In this document: one piece after another, positions 18,120 through 28,000 of the stretch | Layout of the letters: each line of letters begins with the position of its first letter | How positions within the stretch are numbered: the first letter of the stretch is position 1 | NCBI RefSeq assembly: GCF_014200495.1 | Contig: NZ_JACHBY010000004.1 | Coordinates: 434,001-498,000, forward strand | Length of the DNA: 64,000 nucleotides | Direction of reading: 5' to 3' | Source of the DNA: Mucilaginibacter geliditolerans | GTDB lineage: Bacteria; Bacteroidota; Bacteroidia; Sphingobacteriales; Sphingobacteriaceae | The notes under the pieces: model-generated | Seen by the model: only the letters and a program-made list of their open reading frames with translations | What the model was told of the DNA's origin: nothing | Databases searched by the model: none | Program-made: the position numbers and the translations under genes

Positions 18120-19211
18120 ATGAAAAGAATATCCGTTTTATTCCTGCTTGTATTTTTAATGGCGCAAGCTGTTTTTGCCCAGAACCCGAATAAGCCGGGA
18201 AACATCATTATTGTATCCATAGATGGGCTCCGTTGGAAAGAAGTTTTTCAGGGTGCGGAAAAGCAGTTGATAAACAACAGAAAATTTAACTCACAGGATT
18301 CGGCTCAACTAGTAAAGAAGTATTGGGCCGAAGATGAGCAGGAAAGACGGGCTAAATTAATGCCTTTTGTATGGAGTGTTATAGCAAAAAACGGTCAGCT
18401 ATATGGTAACCGCGACCTGGGAAGTAAAGTAAATGTTAAAAATCCATATTGGTTTTCATACCCGGGCCGCAATGAAAACCTTACAGGATATGCAGATCCC
18501 AAAGTAAACTCTAATGACTATCCAGACGATCCTAATATGAATGTACTGGAATTTATTGACCATCAGAAAGGGTATAAAGGTAAAGTTGTAAGTTTTGCAT
18601 CATGGGATGCCGTAGCAAGAATTGTAAACCGTGACCGGAATGGCCTGTTGGTGAATAATCCCTTTGAAGATATTAAAGGAAACAACCTTACTGAAGCGCA
18701 GAAACTGGCTAATGAAATTCAGCATTATGAACCTCAGATATGGGGGGATGGGGAGCGCTTGGATGCAAATACTTATGCTATTGCTAAATCATATATAATG
18801 GCCAGGCATCCGAAGGTAATTTACCTTGATCTGGCTGACACCGATGATGATGCACATGAAGGCAAATATGATTTCTATTTAGATGCCATTCACAGCATTG
18901 ATGCTATGATGGCTAGTTTGTGGGGTTATTTTCAAAGTGATCCTTTTTACAAAGGAAATACTACTATAATAGTTATGCCTGACCATGGTCGTGGAGAAGG
19001 AGCGCAATGGACAAGTCACGGTTCCGGTACTCCACATTCAAATGATACCTGGTTAATGGTTATGGGGCCACGCGTAAAAACTTTAGGCGAGGTGAAAAAT
19101 AATGGACAGATATATCAGGATCAATATGCAAAAACGATTGCCAAATTATTAGGGCTCAATTTTACTTCGGTAAATCCTATTGGAGAAGTTATAGAAAGTG
19201 TTGTGAAATAG
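18120..19211 (+). CDS. Exported alkaline-phosphatase-superfamily phosphoesterase
   Basis: 363 residues, signal peptide 1-21 (LLVFLMAQAVFAQ). Metal ligands of the alkaline phosphatase/PglZ/sulfatase superfamily are visible: the aspartate in IVSIDGLRW, D and H in LADTDDDAHEGKYD, DH in MPDHGRGEG and a C-terminal H in TSHGSGTPH. The nucleophile region reads FSYPGRNENLTG, where many relatives have PGYNE or PGYSE, so the identity of the nucleophile is uncertain. Related Bacteroidota proteins are often annotated as phosphoglyceromutase or nucleotide pyrophosphatase without evidence. Second gene of the phosphoesterase operon, 35 bases after the Tat-exported enzyme. Confidence 0.85.
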   Translation: MKRISVLFLLVFLMAQAVFAQNPNKPGNIIIVSIDGLRWKEVFQGAEKQLINNRKFNSQDSAQLVKKYWAEDEQERRAKLMPFVWSVIAKNGQLYGNRDLGSKVNVKNPYWFSYPGRNENLTGYADPKVNSNDYPDDPNMNVLEFIDHQKGYKGKVVSFASWDAVARIVNRDRNGLLVNNPFEDIKGNNLTEAQKLANEIQHYEPQIWGDGERLDANTYAIAKSYIMARHPKVIYLDLADTDDDAHEGKYDFYLDAIHSIDAMMASLWGYFQSDPFYKGNTTIIVMPDHGRGEGAQWTSHGSGTPHSNDTWLMVMGPRVKTLGEVKNNGQIYQDQYAKTIAKLLGLNFTSVNPIGEVIESVVK

Positions 19212-19239
19212 ATTTTGTTAATAAATAATAAAAGAACAC

Positions 19240-20838
19240 ATGAAATTGAGAAGGGTTTTTATCATTGCCGCTTTACTCACTTATCAAAATTGTGCGAGCG
19301 CGCAAACGCCGGTATATTACCTGAATTTTGATGACTTCACTTTTAAGGAAACCATTATTCCCAAAGATAAAGCCTATTATGGTGTTGATCTTCAGCAATC
19401 ACAATATGCAAAAGGATTAAGTGGGAAGGCATTAGATCTTTCTGCGAATGCCATTTTAAGAAGGCCGGTAAAATTAGACAGAGGCACATTGCGTGGTTTT
19501 GATGAGAAAACCTCTTTTTCTGTACAAATATGGGTTAAAACCCTGCCAAACGCAAAGCAGGGAACACCCATTATGGGTAATAAAAAGGCAGATGACCTAG
19601 TAACTGCAGGCTGGCAAATCTATACACAGGAAAATGGTGCCTGGGCACTAATTTTAAATGATGGAAAACACCAATATGACTATAAGCCAACTGCCGAAAG
19701 ACAAAGAGTAAATGATGGAAAATGGCATCAGATCGCTTTTACGGTTGACAGAAAAAAGCAGGAAGTATGGATGTTTTTGGATGGAAAAAATGTGGCCATA
19801 TATAATACGCCAAATTTAGGGACTCTTGAAACACAACTATCAACAGTTATTGGTGGCTCGGATGAAAAATGGGAGTATGGAGCTGAAGCTCAATGGAATT
19901 CTTTTAACGGATATATTGATGAGGTAAAAGTGTGGAATACCGCCATAACTGCTGCAGAAGTGCAAAAGTTATACACACAATTTTATCCAAATACAGGTGC
20001 CAATGAAGAAACATACGATCCGGCACAACTAAAAGTATTATCATGGAATATAATGAATGGCGGAAACGAATATGGAAAAGCGGTAGGCATACAACGGATA
20101 ATAGAAACCATTAAATCAACCCATGCAGACATTGTTGGATTAGTTGAAACTTATGGTTCAGGGACGGCCCTTGCCGACTCTTTGGGTTATTACTTTTATT
20201 TAATAAGTTCTAATCTGTCAATAATGAGCCGCTATCCTATTACAGAAACGATTAAAGAGTTTCACCCCTCTAACTTTGGTGGCTTAAAATTGAATTTAGG
20301 CCCCAATAAAAAGCTGATTTATTTTGATACATGGTTAAATTACTTACCGGATGTTGATGGAAGTATAAGGGAGAAGCATGAAAACGCGCAACAATTAATA
20401 CAAGATGAAGAGCCTACCCGCCATTCAGAGATAAAGGAAATTTTAAAGTTAATAAACCCGTACCTTAAAAATGCTGATAATCTACCTGTAATTATGGGAG
20501 GAGATTTTAATATGGGTTCACACTTGGATTGGACTGCAGAAACTAAAGCAATACATTATAATCTTATTGTTGAGTGGCCCGAAAGTAAAGAAATGCTTAA
20601 CGCAGGATTTACAGATAGCTACCGCCTGCTGCATATTAACCCGTTATTAGATCCGGGGCTAACCTGGGGGGTAAGAGCGGCAACATCAACAGATTTATAT
20701 GGCGTAAGGGATAGAATTGATTTTATTTATTATAAAGGAAAAGATCTTAATCCTATAGAATCAAGGGTGATTGATTATCACCCGGTAATGTTTCCATCGG
20801 ATCATGCCGCTGTTATAACAGTTTTTCAATTGAAATAG
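19240..20838 (+). CDS. LamG domain + endonuclease/exonuclease/phosphatase (EEP) family protein
   Basis: 532 residues. Signal peptide 1-22 (LLTYQNCASAQ). Residues about 25-245 form a LamG/concanavalin-like jelly roll (FDEKTSFSVQIWVKTLP, WHQIAFTVDRKKQEVWMFLDG, GYIDEVKVWNTAI), a carbohydrate-binding type fold. Residues about 265-532 are an EEP catalytic domain: LSWNIMNGG, VETYG (catalytic Glu), MGGDFNMGS (D and N) and the C-terminal SDHAAV. EEP enzymes are Mg-dependent and cut phosphodiesters in DNA, inositol phospholipids or sphingomyelin. The LamG fusion suggests targeting to a glycan, so cleavage of a phosphodiester on a polysaccharide is a sensible guess. Third gene of the operon. Confidence 0.88.
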   Translation: MKLRRVFIIAALLTYQNCASAQTPVYYLNFDDFTFKETIIPKDKAYYGVDLQQSQYAKGLSGKALDLSANAILRRPVKLDRGTLRGFDEKTSFSVQIWVKTLPNAKQGTPIMGNKKADDLVTAGWQIYTQENGAWALILNDGKHQYDYKPTAERQRVNDGKWHQIAFTVDRKKQEVWMFLDGKNVAIYNTPNLGTLETQLSTVIGGSDEKWEYGAEAQWNSFNGYIDEVKVWNTAITAAEVQKLYTQFYPNTGANEETYDPAQLKVLSWNIMNGGNEYGKAVGIQRIIETIKSTHADIVGLVETYGSGTALADSLGYYFYLISSNLSIMSRYPITETIKEFHPSNFGGLKLNLGPNKKLIYFDTWLNYLPDVDGSIREKHENAQQLIQDEEPTRHSEIKEILKLINPYLKNADNLPVIMGGDFNMGSHLDWTAETKAIHYNLIVEWPESKEMLNAGFTDSYRLLHINPLLDPGLTWGVRAATSTDLYGVRDRIDFIYYKGKDLNPIESRVIDYHPVMFPSDHAAVITVFQLK

Positions 20839-20861
20839 ATACCGAATAATTAATAATTATT

Positions 20862-21785
20862 ATGAAAGATCAAAAAAAGAAGCGTTTTAATCAAAGAATG
20901 ACATGGAGTACGCTGGCGGTTGCCGCCATGATTATTTTAAATAGCTCATTTAAAGCAGCGCCACCAAATAAAGCAAGGCGAACAAAAAAACTTTCAATAA
21001 TTGAATATAATGTATGCGATGGATTTGAAAGCCAGCAGCAACGAATAAATACTTTTGTGCAATGGGCCCAAAAGCAAAATGCAGATGTGATGGCCTTTGA
21101 AGAGCTGAATAATTTTACACAAGCATCCTTTGCAAAGCTGGCCAAAACCTGGGGGCATCCTTATGCGGTTATAGCCAAAGAAAATGGATATCCCGTTGGC
21201 ATTACTTCTCGCTACCCGATAACTAATGTGTACAAGCTTATTAAAGGGATGCATCATGGATGCTTATATGCCGAAATAAACGGCATCAGCTTCTTTGTGG
21301 TGCACTTTTCACCATTTAGTAGTGCCAAAAGATTACAGGAAGCCGATTCCGTTTTAAATGTCCTCAGGCAAAAGGGTAAAATGAATGAACGGGTCATTGT
21401 GCTTGGCGATTTCAATTCTTTTTCTCATCATGACAGTTTGTTTTATGTTGGTTCAGGTGTTAGGGACAGCATGTATAACTCAATGAAAAAAAATAAAATC
21501 CTGCAGAATTTAAATAGCAAAAATGAGCTGGATTACCAGGTTATCAGCTCTTTTTTACAGTCGGGATTCTATGACAGCTTTTCTTTATTTCATAACGATT
21601 TTGAAGCAAGCTATCCTACAAAAATATATGATCCACAGCCACTTAGCGAAAGAATAAGGATTGATTATATAATGGTCACGGAAAAACTTAAAGCATCCTG
21701 TAAAAGTGTTGAAATTATTAAAGATAATGTAACAGATACTTTATCTGACCATTATCCTGTAAAAGCAGAATTTGTAATAAAATAA
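20862..21785 (+). CDS. Exported endonuclease/exonuclease/phosphatase (EEP) family hydrolase
   Basis: 307 residues. The N-terminus (RMTWSTLAVAAMIILNSSFKA) looks like an uncleaved anchor or signal peptide. A single EEP domain follows with intact motifs: IEYNVCDG, FEELN (catalytic Glu), LGDFNSFS and SDHYPV. Unlike the preceding gene it has no LamG domain. It lies 23 bases after that gene, so two EEP enzymes with different architecture are made together. The likely reaction is Mg-dependent phosphodiester hydrolysis in the periplasm; a substrate other than DNA is suggested by the locus but not shown. Confidence 0.87.
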   Translation: MKDQKKKRFNQRMTWSTLAVAAMIILNSSFKAAPPNKARRTKKLSIIEYNVCDGFESQQQRINTFVQWAQKQNADVMAFEELNNFTQASFAKLAKTWGHPYAVIAKENGYPVGITSRYPITNVYKLIKGMHHGCLYAEINGISFFVVHFSPFSSAKRLQEADSVLNVLRQKGKMNERVIVLGDFNSFSHHDSLFYVGSGVRDSMYNSMKKNKILQNLNSKNELDYQVISSFLQSGFYDSFSLFHNDFEASYPTKIYDPQPLSERIRIDYIMVTEKLKASCKSVEIIKDNVTDTLSDHYPVKAEFVIK

Positions 21786-21821
21786 ATATGAAATAATAAA
21801 CCAACTTAATCGATTTGGATC

Positions 21822-22721
21822 ATGAAACATCACAACGAGAGAGGTGTTATTCGAAAAATGGCGTTGGGAGGCTTGATAGCCACTCCGTTTCAAAAGTTAA
21901 TTGTCACACCCGTTACAGTGCAATTGCAGCAGGAACCCGACAAAGCAAAGATCAGGTTTGGAATATGTGCCAATATACACCAGGGGATTATTGGAGGCGG
22001 AGAATCGCGGTTAAAGATTTTTATTAATGACATGCAAAAGCAGAATGTAGATTTCATTATTCAATTAGGCGATTTCTGCATTCCTTGCGAAAAAAACCTT
22101 TCGTTTTTAAAAATATGGGAGCACTACCCGGGAGCCCGGTATCATGTATTGGGTAATCATGATATGGATGGAGGATTTACCCATGACCAGGTGATGGCAT
22201 TTTGGAAGGCTCCTTATAAATATTATTCTTTTGATAATAATGGTTATCATTTTATTGTGCTGAATGGGAATGAACACAATTCTTCAGATAACAAACTCGC
22301 AGGTTACAACAGGTACATTGGCAAAGAACAACAGGAATGGCTGAAAAAGGATTTGCAACACACTACACTGCCTACCATATTATTTTGTCACCAGCGGCTG
22401 GATAATAATTCTAAAGGAATCGAAAATGCGGCCAAAATACGATTGATTTTGGAACGTGCTAACCAGAATGCCGGATTTAAAAAAGTGCGGTTAGTATTCA
22501 GTGCCCATCATGTAGATCATCAAAATGAAATTAAGGGTATCTTCTACATACAGGTCAATAGTGTGTCCTACCAATGGTTGGGGAATACTTATGTTAAATT
22601 TCGTTACAGTATTGAAATAGATAAGAAATATCCAGATCGTAATTATACGATGCCTTATAAAGATCCTGTCCACACCAGAACCGAGAGCGAATGCAACACC
22701 TTTCATCGCCGGCAATCATAA
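21822..22721 (+). CDS. Degenerate calcineurin-like phosphoesterase paralogue
   Basis: 299 residues, clearly paralogous to the protein at 40129 over most of its length (VDFIIQLGDFC, YHVLGNHDMDGG, NSVSYQWLG). Several metal-site residues differ: the DxH motif reads ANIHQG (D to N; ADLHHD in the paralogue), and GHHH is replaced by AHHV. The GD, GNHD and CHQ motifs are kept. After YKDPV the sequence diverges into HTRTESECN and stops, while the paralogue continues about 50 residues, suggesting a frameshift or deletion at the 3' end. It is probably inactive or altered in metal binding. Fifth gene of the operon; ATG at 21822. Confidence 0.8.
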   Translation: MKHHNERGVIRKMALGGLIATPFQKLIVTPVTVQLQQEPDKAKIRFGICANIHQGIIGGGESRLKIFINDMQKQNVDFIIQLGDFCIPCEKNLSFLKIWEHYPGARYHVLGNHDMDGGFTHDQVMAFWKAPYKYYSFDNNGYHFIVLNGNEHNSSDNKLAGYNRYIGKEQQEWLKKDLQHTTLPTILFCHQRLDNNSKGIENAAKIRLILERANQNAGFKKVRLVFSAHHVDHQNEIKGIFYIQVNSVSYQWLGNTYVKFRYSIEIDKKYPDRNYTMPYKDPVHTRTESECNTFHRRQS

Positions 22722-22772
22722 CTACTTACAGTATTTTGTATTAAACTTCAAATAATCTAATATTAATTAAAA

Positions 22773-23660
22773 ATGAAAAGATCAATTATTACCCTTGTCG
22801 TGCTCTGTTTAACGTTACACTTAAGCGCACAGGTAAAAAAAGTAAAGCATATAGTTCTTATTGGCTGCGATGGTTTTGGTGCGTATGCAGTGCCTGACGC
22901 AAAAATGCCTAACCTTAAAAAATTAATGGAAACAGGTTCCTGGTCGTTAAAAGCAAGATGTGTTTTGCCCTCATCAAGTGCAGTAAACTGGGCTACTATG
23001 TTAATGGGGTCAGGCCCGACAGAACATGGTTATACCGAATGGAATAGTAAAGTACCCGAAATACCGTCGGCTGTTATCACGAAATATGGTTTGTATCCTT
23101 CTATTTTTAGCGTGATCAGGGATCAGAAGCCAAATGCTATAACCGCGGCTATTTACAGTTGGCCGGGTATTGGTCCATTGATCGAACAAAAAGCGATTAC
23201 CATAGTAGTGCCTGGTAATGACAACGATGATTTTTGTGTAGATACCACAGTAAGCATCATAAAAAGAGAAAAACCCCTTTTTACATTTATACATTTAGAC
23301 CAACCTGATGGTGTCGGGCATGCTATAGGGCATCGCACACCGGCTTACTATGACACGTTGCAAAATGTAGATACCAGGATAGGGAAAATTGTACAGGCTG
23401 TAAAGGATGCTGGTATAGCGGACGAAACAATTATTATAGTGACGGCTGATCATGGCGGTATAAACAAGGGGCACGGTGGTAAATCATTAGATGAGGTACA
23501 GATACCTTGGGTTATAAATGGGCCGGGCATCAAAAAGGATCATGAAATAAACGATTTTATCATTACCTATGATACCGCGGCAACTATAGCATGGATATTT
23601 GGCTTGAAAATGCCACAAAGCTGGCGTGGTAAGGCTGTTGATGATTGCTTTATAAATTAA
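22773..23660 (+). CDS. Exported alkaline-phosphatase-family / type I phosphodiesterase-pyrophosphatase
   Basis: 295 residues with a signal peptide (LVVLCLTLHLSAQ). It has the NPP-like layout of the alkaline phosphatase superfamily: metal ligand D in IGCDGFGAY, nucleophile region LPSSSAVNWATMLMGSGP (Ser), HLDQPDGVGHAIGH with D and H ligands, and TADHGGINKGHGG with DH. NPP-type enzymes hydrolyse phosphodiesters and nucleotide pyrophosphates. ATG at 22773, 51 bases after the degenerate phosphoesterase. It is the last gene of the operon; a long hairpin at 23696-23742 follows. Confidence 0.88.
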   Translation: MKRSIITLVVLCLTLHLSAQVKKVKHIVLIGCDGFGAYAVPDAKMPNLKKLMETGSWSLKARCVLPSSSAVNWATMLMGSGPTEHGYTEWNSKVPEIPSAVITKYGLYPSIFSVIRDQKPNAITAAIYSWPGIGPLIEQKAITIVVPGNDNDDFCVDTTVSIIKREKPLFTFIHLDQPDGVGHAIGHRTPAYYDTLQNVDTRIGKIVQAVKDAGIADETIIIVTADHGGINKGHGGKSLDEVQIPWVINGPGIKKDHEINDFIITYDTAATIAWIFGLKMPQSWRGKAVDDCFIN

Positions 23661-23695
23661 TATTCATAAAAGCGGTATCACGCAATCGGGGAGGG

Positions 23696-23742
23696 CCTGT
23701 TGCTTTATAATAATGATGTTTCTCATTAGATAATGCAACAGG
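23696..23742. terminator. Long nested hairpin between the phosphoesterase operon and the XRE gene
   Basis: CCTGTTGC (23696-23703) pairs with GCAACAGG (23735-23742); inside, TAATGA pairs with TCATTA around TGTTTC. It is followed by TTTCTTTG. It may terminate the upstream operon or serve as an operator for the XRE regulator, whose start is 45 bases further on. Confidence 0.55.
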
Positions 23743-23787
23743 TTTCTTTGTTGATTTTTTGTTTACTTTTGATAGAAAAAATAAATT

Positions 23788-24369
23788 ATGGAAGATGATA
23801 TTCTCCTGAAAATTAGTTACCGGATAAAAGAAATAAGAAAAGAAAAACACATTACTATTCAGGAATTAGCGGATAAAGCCGGGGTAAGTAAAGGCTTGAT
23901 TTCGCAAATAGAAAATAACCGGACCATACCTTCATTGCCCGTATTGATGAATATCATACATTCATTGAATTTGGATTTGACAGTTTTTTTTAAAGATATC
24001 TACTCCAGCAATCAGCAGGAAAAGGTTTTTGTAATGCGCTCTTCCGATTATAAACCACTTAAAAAAGAAACAGCAAAAGGATTTGATTACCAAAGGATCT
24101 TAACCCGTAACATTCATGGAGGTCCTGTTGATTTTGTATTATTAAAATTAAAAAAAGGCGCCCACCGTAATAAAATGGTCGTAACAGACGCTTTTGAATA
24201 TAAATACCTGGTAAAGGGCAAAATTGAATACCTGATAGAAGACAAAAACTATGTTCTGGAAGAAGGTGATTCAATATTTTTTGACGGGCGACTGGGTCAT
24301 AACCTTTCAAATACCGGCAACTCCGAGGCGATTATGCTGGTGGTCTATTATTTCATCTCAAACGATTAA
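23788..24369 (+). CDS. XRE-family regulator with C-terminal cupin
   Basis: 193 residues. Residues about 8-65 form an HTH_3 domain (ITIQELADKAGVSKGLISQIENNRTIPSLPVLMNI), and about 110-185 a single cupin (MVVTDAFEYKYLVKGKIEYLIEDKNYVLEEGDSIFFDGRLGH). Members of this class (PuuR, and AEP- or phosphonate-linked regulators) bind small molecules through the cupin. Here it sits inside the locus between the phosphoesterase operon and SusC and is the only dedicated regulator of the region, so it is the best candidate to bind the GTTTAGTATTTGTTTAC elements. TTTGTTTACTTTTGA at 23758-23772, just before its start, resembles those sites and contains a TAnnTTTG box (23764-23771), hinting at autoregulation. 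Confidence 0.9.
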   Translation: MEDDILLKISYRIKEIRKEKHITIQELADKAGVSKGLISQIENNRTIPSLPVLMNIIHSLNLDLTVFFKDIYSSNQQEKVFVMRSSDYKPLKKETAKGFDYQRILTRNIHGGPVDFVLLKLKKGAHRNKMVVTDAFEYKYLVKGKIEYLIEDKNYVLEEGDSIFFDGRLGHNLSNTGNSEAIMLVVYYFISND

Positions 24370-24968
24370 TACATTCCCCTCGATTAAAGGCTTACTGATA
24401 CAAGAGCTATATAATTATAGCCCTGGCTGTCTTCCCCCATTAGCCTAATAAAATAGTCTCAAATACTTACCCATCTGGAATTATCGGGCCGATAATTCCA
24501 GCCAATAATCTTTTAATACGTCGAAAAATAATTAGACCCTAAAAAAGGAGTTTGGTGAGGTGCTATAGGAATGATTGCTTTTTCACACAGACATATAACT
24601 GTTGTTAACACGGCTTTTGCTCAACATAGCAGTATCATTATCCATAAACTCCTTTGCCCTGTCCTGTGCCATCAGCATACAACTGCGGAAGCATATCCGC
24701 TGTGTCTTTGTAAAAAAATCCTATAATTTTCATATAGTGCTAATATTACTTATATTATTTAGCATTGGTAAACTAAATTAACTTATTTTTAACGCCAAAT
24801 TCATTCATATTTTATATGAACGGGCTCGACGTATTAACGCTGTATAACCAGAGGATATGTTTATAATATGCTTATTTATAGTCAAATGGATTGCTTTTTG
24901 CATCTCAGGTTCGCAAGAAAGCTATCGTTAAACCTGCTATTTTATAGCAAAAAAATTATTAAAAAAAA
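24370..24968. other. Long leader region upstream of susC
   Basis: About 600 bases with no convincing gene. A 31-codon minus-strand frame (24638-24733) exists but cannot be supported. TTTAGCATTGGTAAAC near 24769 resembles the operator core GTTTAGTATTTGTTTAC. The length suggests a long untranslated leader or upstream control region for the SusC/SusD transcript. Confidence 0.4.
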
Positions 24969-25016
24969 GTTTAGTATTTATTTACATTTATTAATTATTT
25001 GTTTACATTTGTTTAA
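24969..25016 (+). repeat. Tandem 21-bp operator/promoter repeat upstream of susC
   Basis: After the core GTTTAGTATTT, two 21-bp units lie head to tail: 24975-24995 and 24996-25016. The second begins TATTTGTTTACATTTGTTTA; the first differs at four positions. The second unit is identical to the one at 31938-31958 before phnA. Two helical turns of spacing suit a dimeric regulator bound on one face. TACATTTG in the second unit also fits the TAnnTTTG promoter box. Confidence 0.7.
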
Positions 25017-25033
25017 CAAATTGCCTATATATT

Positions 25034-25051
25034 GTACAAATACTAAACAAA
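25034..25051 (-). promoter_or_regulatory. Inverted copy of the operator core near the susC start
   Basis: Read on the minus strand, 25034-25051 is TTTGTTTAGTATTTGTAC, the same core as at 15622, 17035 and 31911. It ends 24 bases before the susC start, so a bound protein there could block or loop with the tandem sites at 24969-25016. Confidence 0.5.
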
Positions 25052-25074
25052 CCCTAAAATTAAACTTTTAAAGT

Positions 25075-28000
25075 ATGAAGATTTTTTACATGTTAAAAAA
25101 AGCTAGCCTGCCCGTAGTGGTAGTTTGGCTATTAACTTTGGGCGCTGCTTACGCGCAAAGTACGGTTACCGGAACGGTGACTGACGAGAAAAACCAGCCT
25201 ATGCCGGGCGTTACTATAAAGGTAAAGCCGGGTAAGTCTGCCAGCACTTCAACTGATGAGAAAGGCCATTTTCATATTAATGTTAAGAATGAAAATGATG
25301 TTTTGGTTTTCAGTTTTGTTGGTTACGATATACAAGAAGTTGCGGCAAAAGGAGAGGCCTCTCTTAATGTTGTTATGAAGCCCGCTGCAGGCAATTTAAA
25401 TGAGGTAGTTGTAGTAGGTTACGGCAGCCAGAAAAAGGTTGACTTAACCGGGGCGGTAAGCACGATAAGTGGTGAGGTGCTGGAAGACCGGCCGATAGAC
25501 AATCTCGGGCGGGGCCTGCAGGGCGAACTGCCAGGCTTGAATGTTACTTCATTTAGTGGCCAGCCCGGAAACCCGGCGACCTTTAATATCCGTGGGTTCA
25601 CTTCTGTTAATGGCGGTGGCCCATTGATATTGGTTGATGGTGTGGAAACCAGTCTTGATGATATTAACCCGAATGATGTGGCCAGTGCAACAATTCTGAA
25701 AGATGCGGCTTCCTCGGCGGTTTACGGATCACGGGCAGCATTTGGCGTACTATTGATCACTACTAAGTCTGGTCACACAGGCGCCCCAAAGATCACTTAT
25801 AGCTTTAACTACGCCATTAAGAAAATTGCTAATCTTCCGGATATTGTAACTGATCCAGGAACCGTGGTTGATTATAAAAATGAGGCGTATGCCGCCTATT
25901 ATGGGTCGAATGAATATAATTCCACTGAAACAGCATATGCCCAGGAGCGATCAAAAAACCCTAACCTGCCGGCAACGATTGTTGACCCTTCCACCGGCCA
26001 ATATGATTATTTAGGGGGGACTAACTGGTTCAAAGAAGCATATAGCCCAACCAATCCAAGCCAGGCACATAACCTGAGTGTTAGTGGTGGAACTGACAAA
26101 GTAACTTATTACTTCTCAGCAGGGTATAATTCGCAAGAAGGGATATTCAGGTATAACCCTGACTATTATGATCGTTATAACCTGCGTGGAAAATTAGATA
26201 TTGAGCTTACCAAATGGCTGCACATTTATACAAATTCAGCATATAACCGTACCACTTATAATGCGCCTTCTTTATGGACTACTTCCGACTGGACATCCGG
26301 CAACTTTTATCATGAGATTGGGCGTTCAAACACATTGGATGTACCTAAAAACCCGGATGGTTCGTGGACAGAGAATGGAACGATTATAGGATTTTTACAA
26401 CAAGGTGGCCGCTCGGATACCACAACAAACAGGACGCAGAACACCATTGGTTTCAATACTTCATTTTTTAACAACACCTGGAGAATAAAAGGAGATTATA
26501 CCTTCCGCTCTACGAATAATTATATGCAGGGCTATCAGGTGCCTATACCTTATGAAACCGGGCCTGACCAGACAGTATCTTATGCCGGTCATAGTGACGC
26601 TTTCGCGGAAGCTGATAATCAGTCCTATTATGACATCAACCTGTACACTGAATATGAAAAGACCTTTAATGAGAAAAATTATTTCAAGGCAATGATCGGC
26701 TACAACCAGGAATATAATTCTTATAGTGGGTTTTCCGCAAGTAATAACGACCTGATCAGCAATGCTATAGGCACCCTTAATGAAACCACAGGCACGCCCC
26801 CTTCCGTAGGGGCCAATGGCTATCAATGGGCGCTAAGGGGAGCATTTGCCCGTGTAAATTATGAATATGATAAAAAATACCTGTTTGAGGCAGCTGCGCG
26901 CGAAGACGGATCTTCACTTTTTCCGCCCACTCAACATTATGGATTTTTCCCTTCCGCTTCGGCAGGCTGGAGAATCTCAGAAGAACCATTCTTTAAAAGC
27001 TTGCTCAGTGTAGTGAATAATCTTAAACTCCGCGTCTCCTATGGTTCGCTGGGGAATGACCAGAGCCTGCAGAATTACCAATTTATTCCGGTGCTTGGCT
27101 CCGGAACTACTAGCGCTATATTAGGAGGTACGCAGCCAACATACGTCTCTGCACCCAACCTGGTTTCACCGTCACTTACCTGGGAAACCATCACTACTAA
27201 GAATTTAGGGATAGATGTTACTTTCTTTAAAAAATTAAATGCAACGTTTGATATTTATCGGCGCTATACAGATAATATGATTACGACAGGATTTGCACTT
27301 CCTGCCGTATTAGGGGCAGCCCAACCTCAGGAAAATGCTGCAAATTTGCGGACCGACGGATGGGAATTGAACCTTACCTATAATGATCAAACGGATATAG
27401 CTGGCAAACCTTTCAGGTTTAGTGTGCATGCTAACGTCTGGGACAATCAAACAGTGATCACCAAATATAATAACCCAACTGATTACTTTCTTAACAGTAT
27501 TGATGGGGAATCTCTTGCCCCCGCTTATTATACTGGGTCGCATGTTGGTGATATATGGGGGCTAACGGACGTAGGAATATTTCAAACAAATGCTGCCGCA
27601 AAAGCGGCCCCTAATCAGTCTGCATTTCAGGGGTATTATAACTTGAACCAGGCGGGAGAAATGCAGTATAAAGATTTGAACCACGATGGTAAAATTACTT
27701 ATGGCAACGGCACAGTAGGGGATCCCGGGGATATGAGTATCATTGGTAACACCACCCCCCGGTATAATTTCGGTGTAGGCGGTAACTTTACCTATGATAA
27801 TTTTGATTTTAGTATTTTTTTCCAGGGAGTAGGGAAGGAATCTTTTTGGCCCGGGGATAGTGGTTATTACTGGGGTATGTTCTTTGCGCCCTATGAAAAT
27901 GTTTATCAAAACATAATAGGTACTACCTGGACCCCGCAAAACCCGAATGCCTTTTACCCATCCCTGAAGGGCTGGCGGGCCGGTGACTATGGGGATTTGC

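Noticed and set aside
18120..23660. Sulfatases of a sulfated-fucan locus
   Set aside because: The alkaline-phosphatase-superfamily proteins lack the C/S-x-P-x-R sulfatase signature for formylglycine; their motifs fit phosphodiesterases/phosphatases.
24638..24733. 31-codon minus-strand frame (ending GTGQGKGVYG) in the susC leader
   Set aside because: It looks slightly protein-like but is too short, has no ribosome site and no recognised family; may be a fossil tail.
24868..25071. 67-codon frame just before susC
   Set aside because: It consists of the AT-rich operator repeats and has no domain features; its phenylalanine/leucine/lysine content reflects the repeats.
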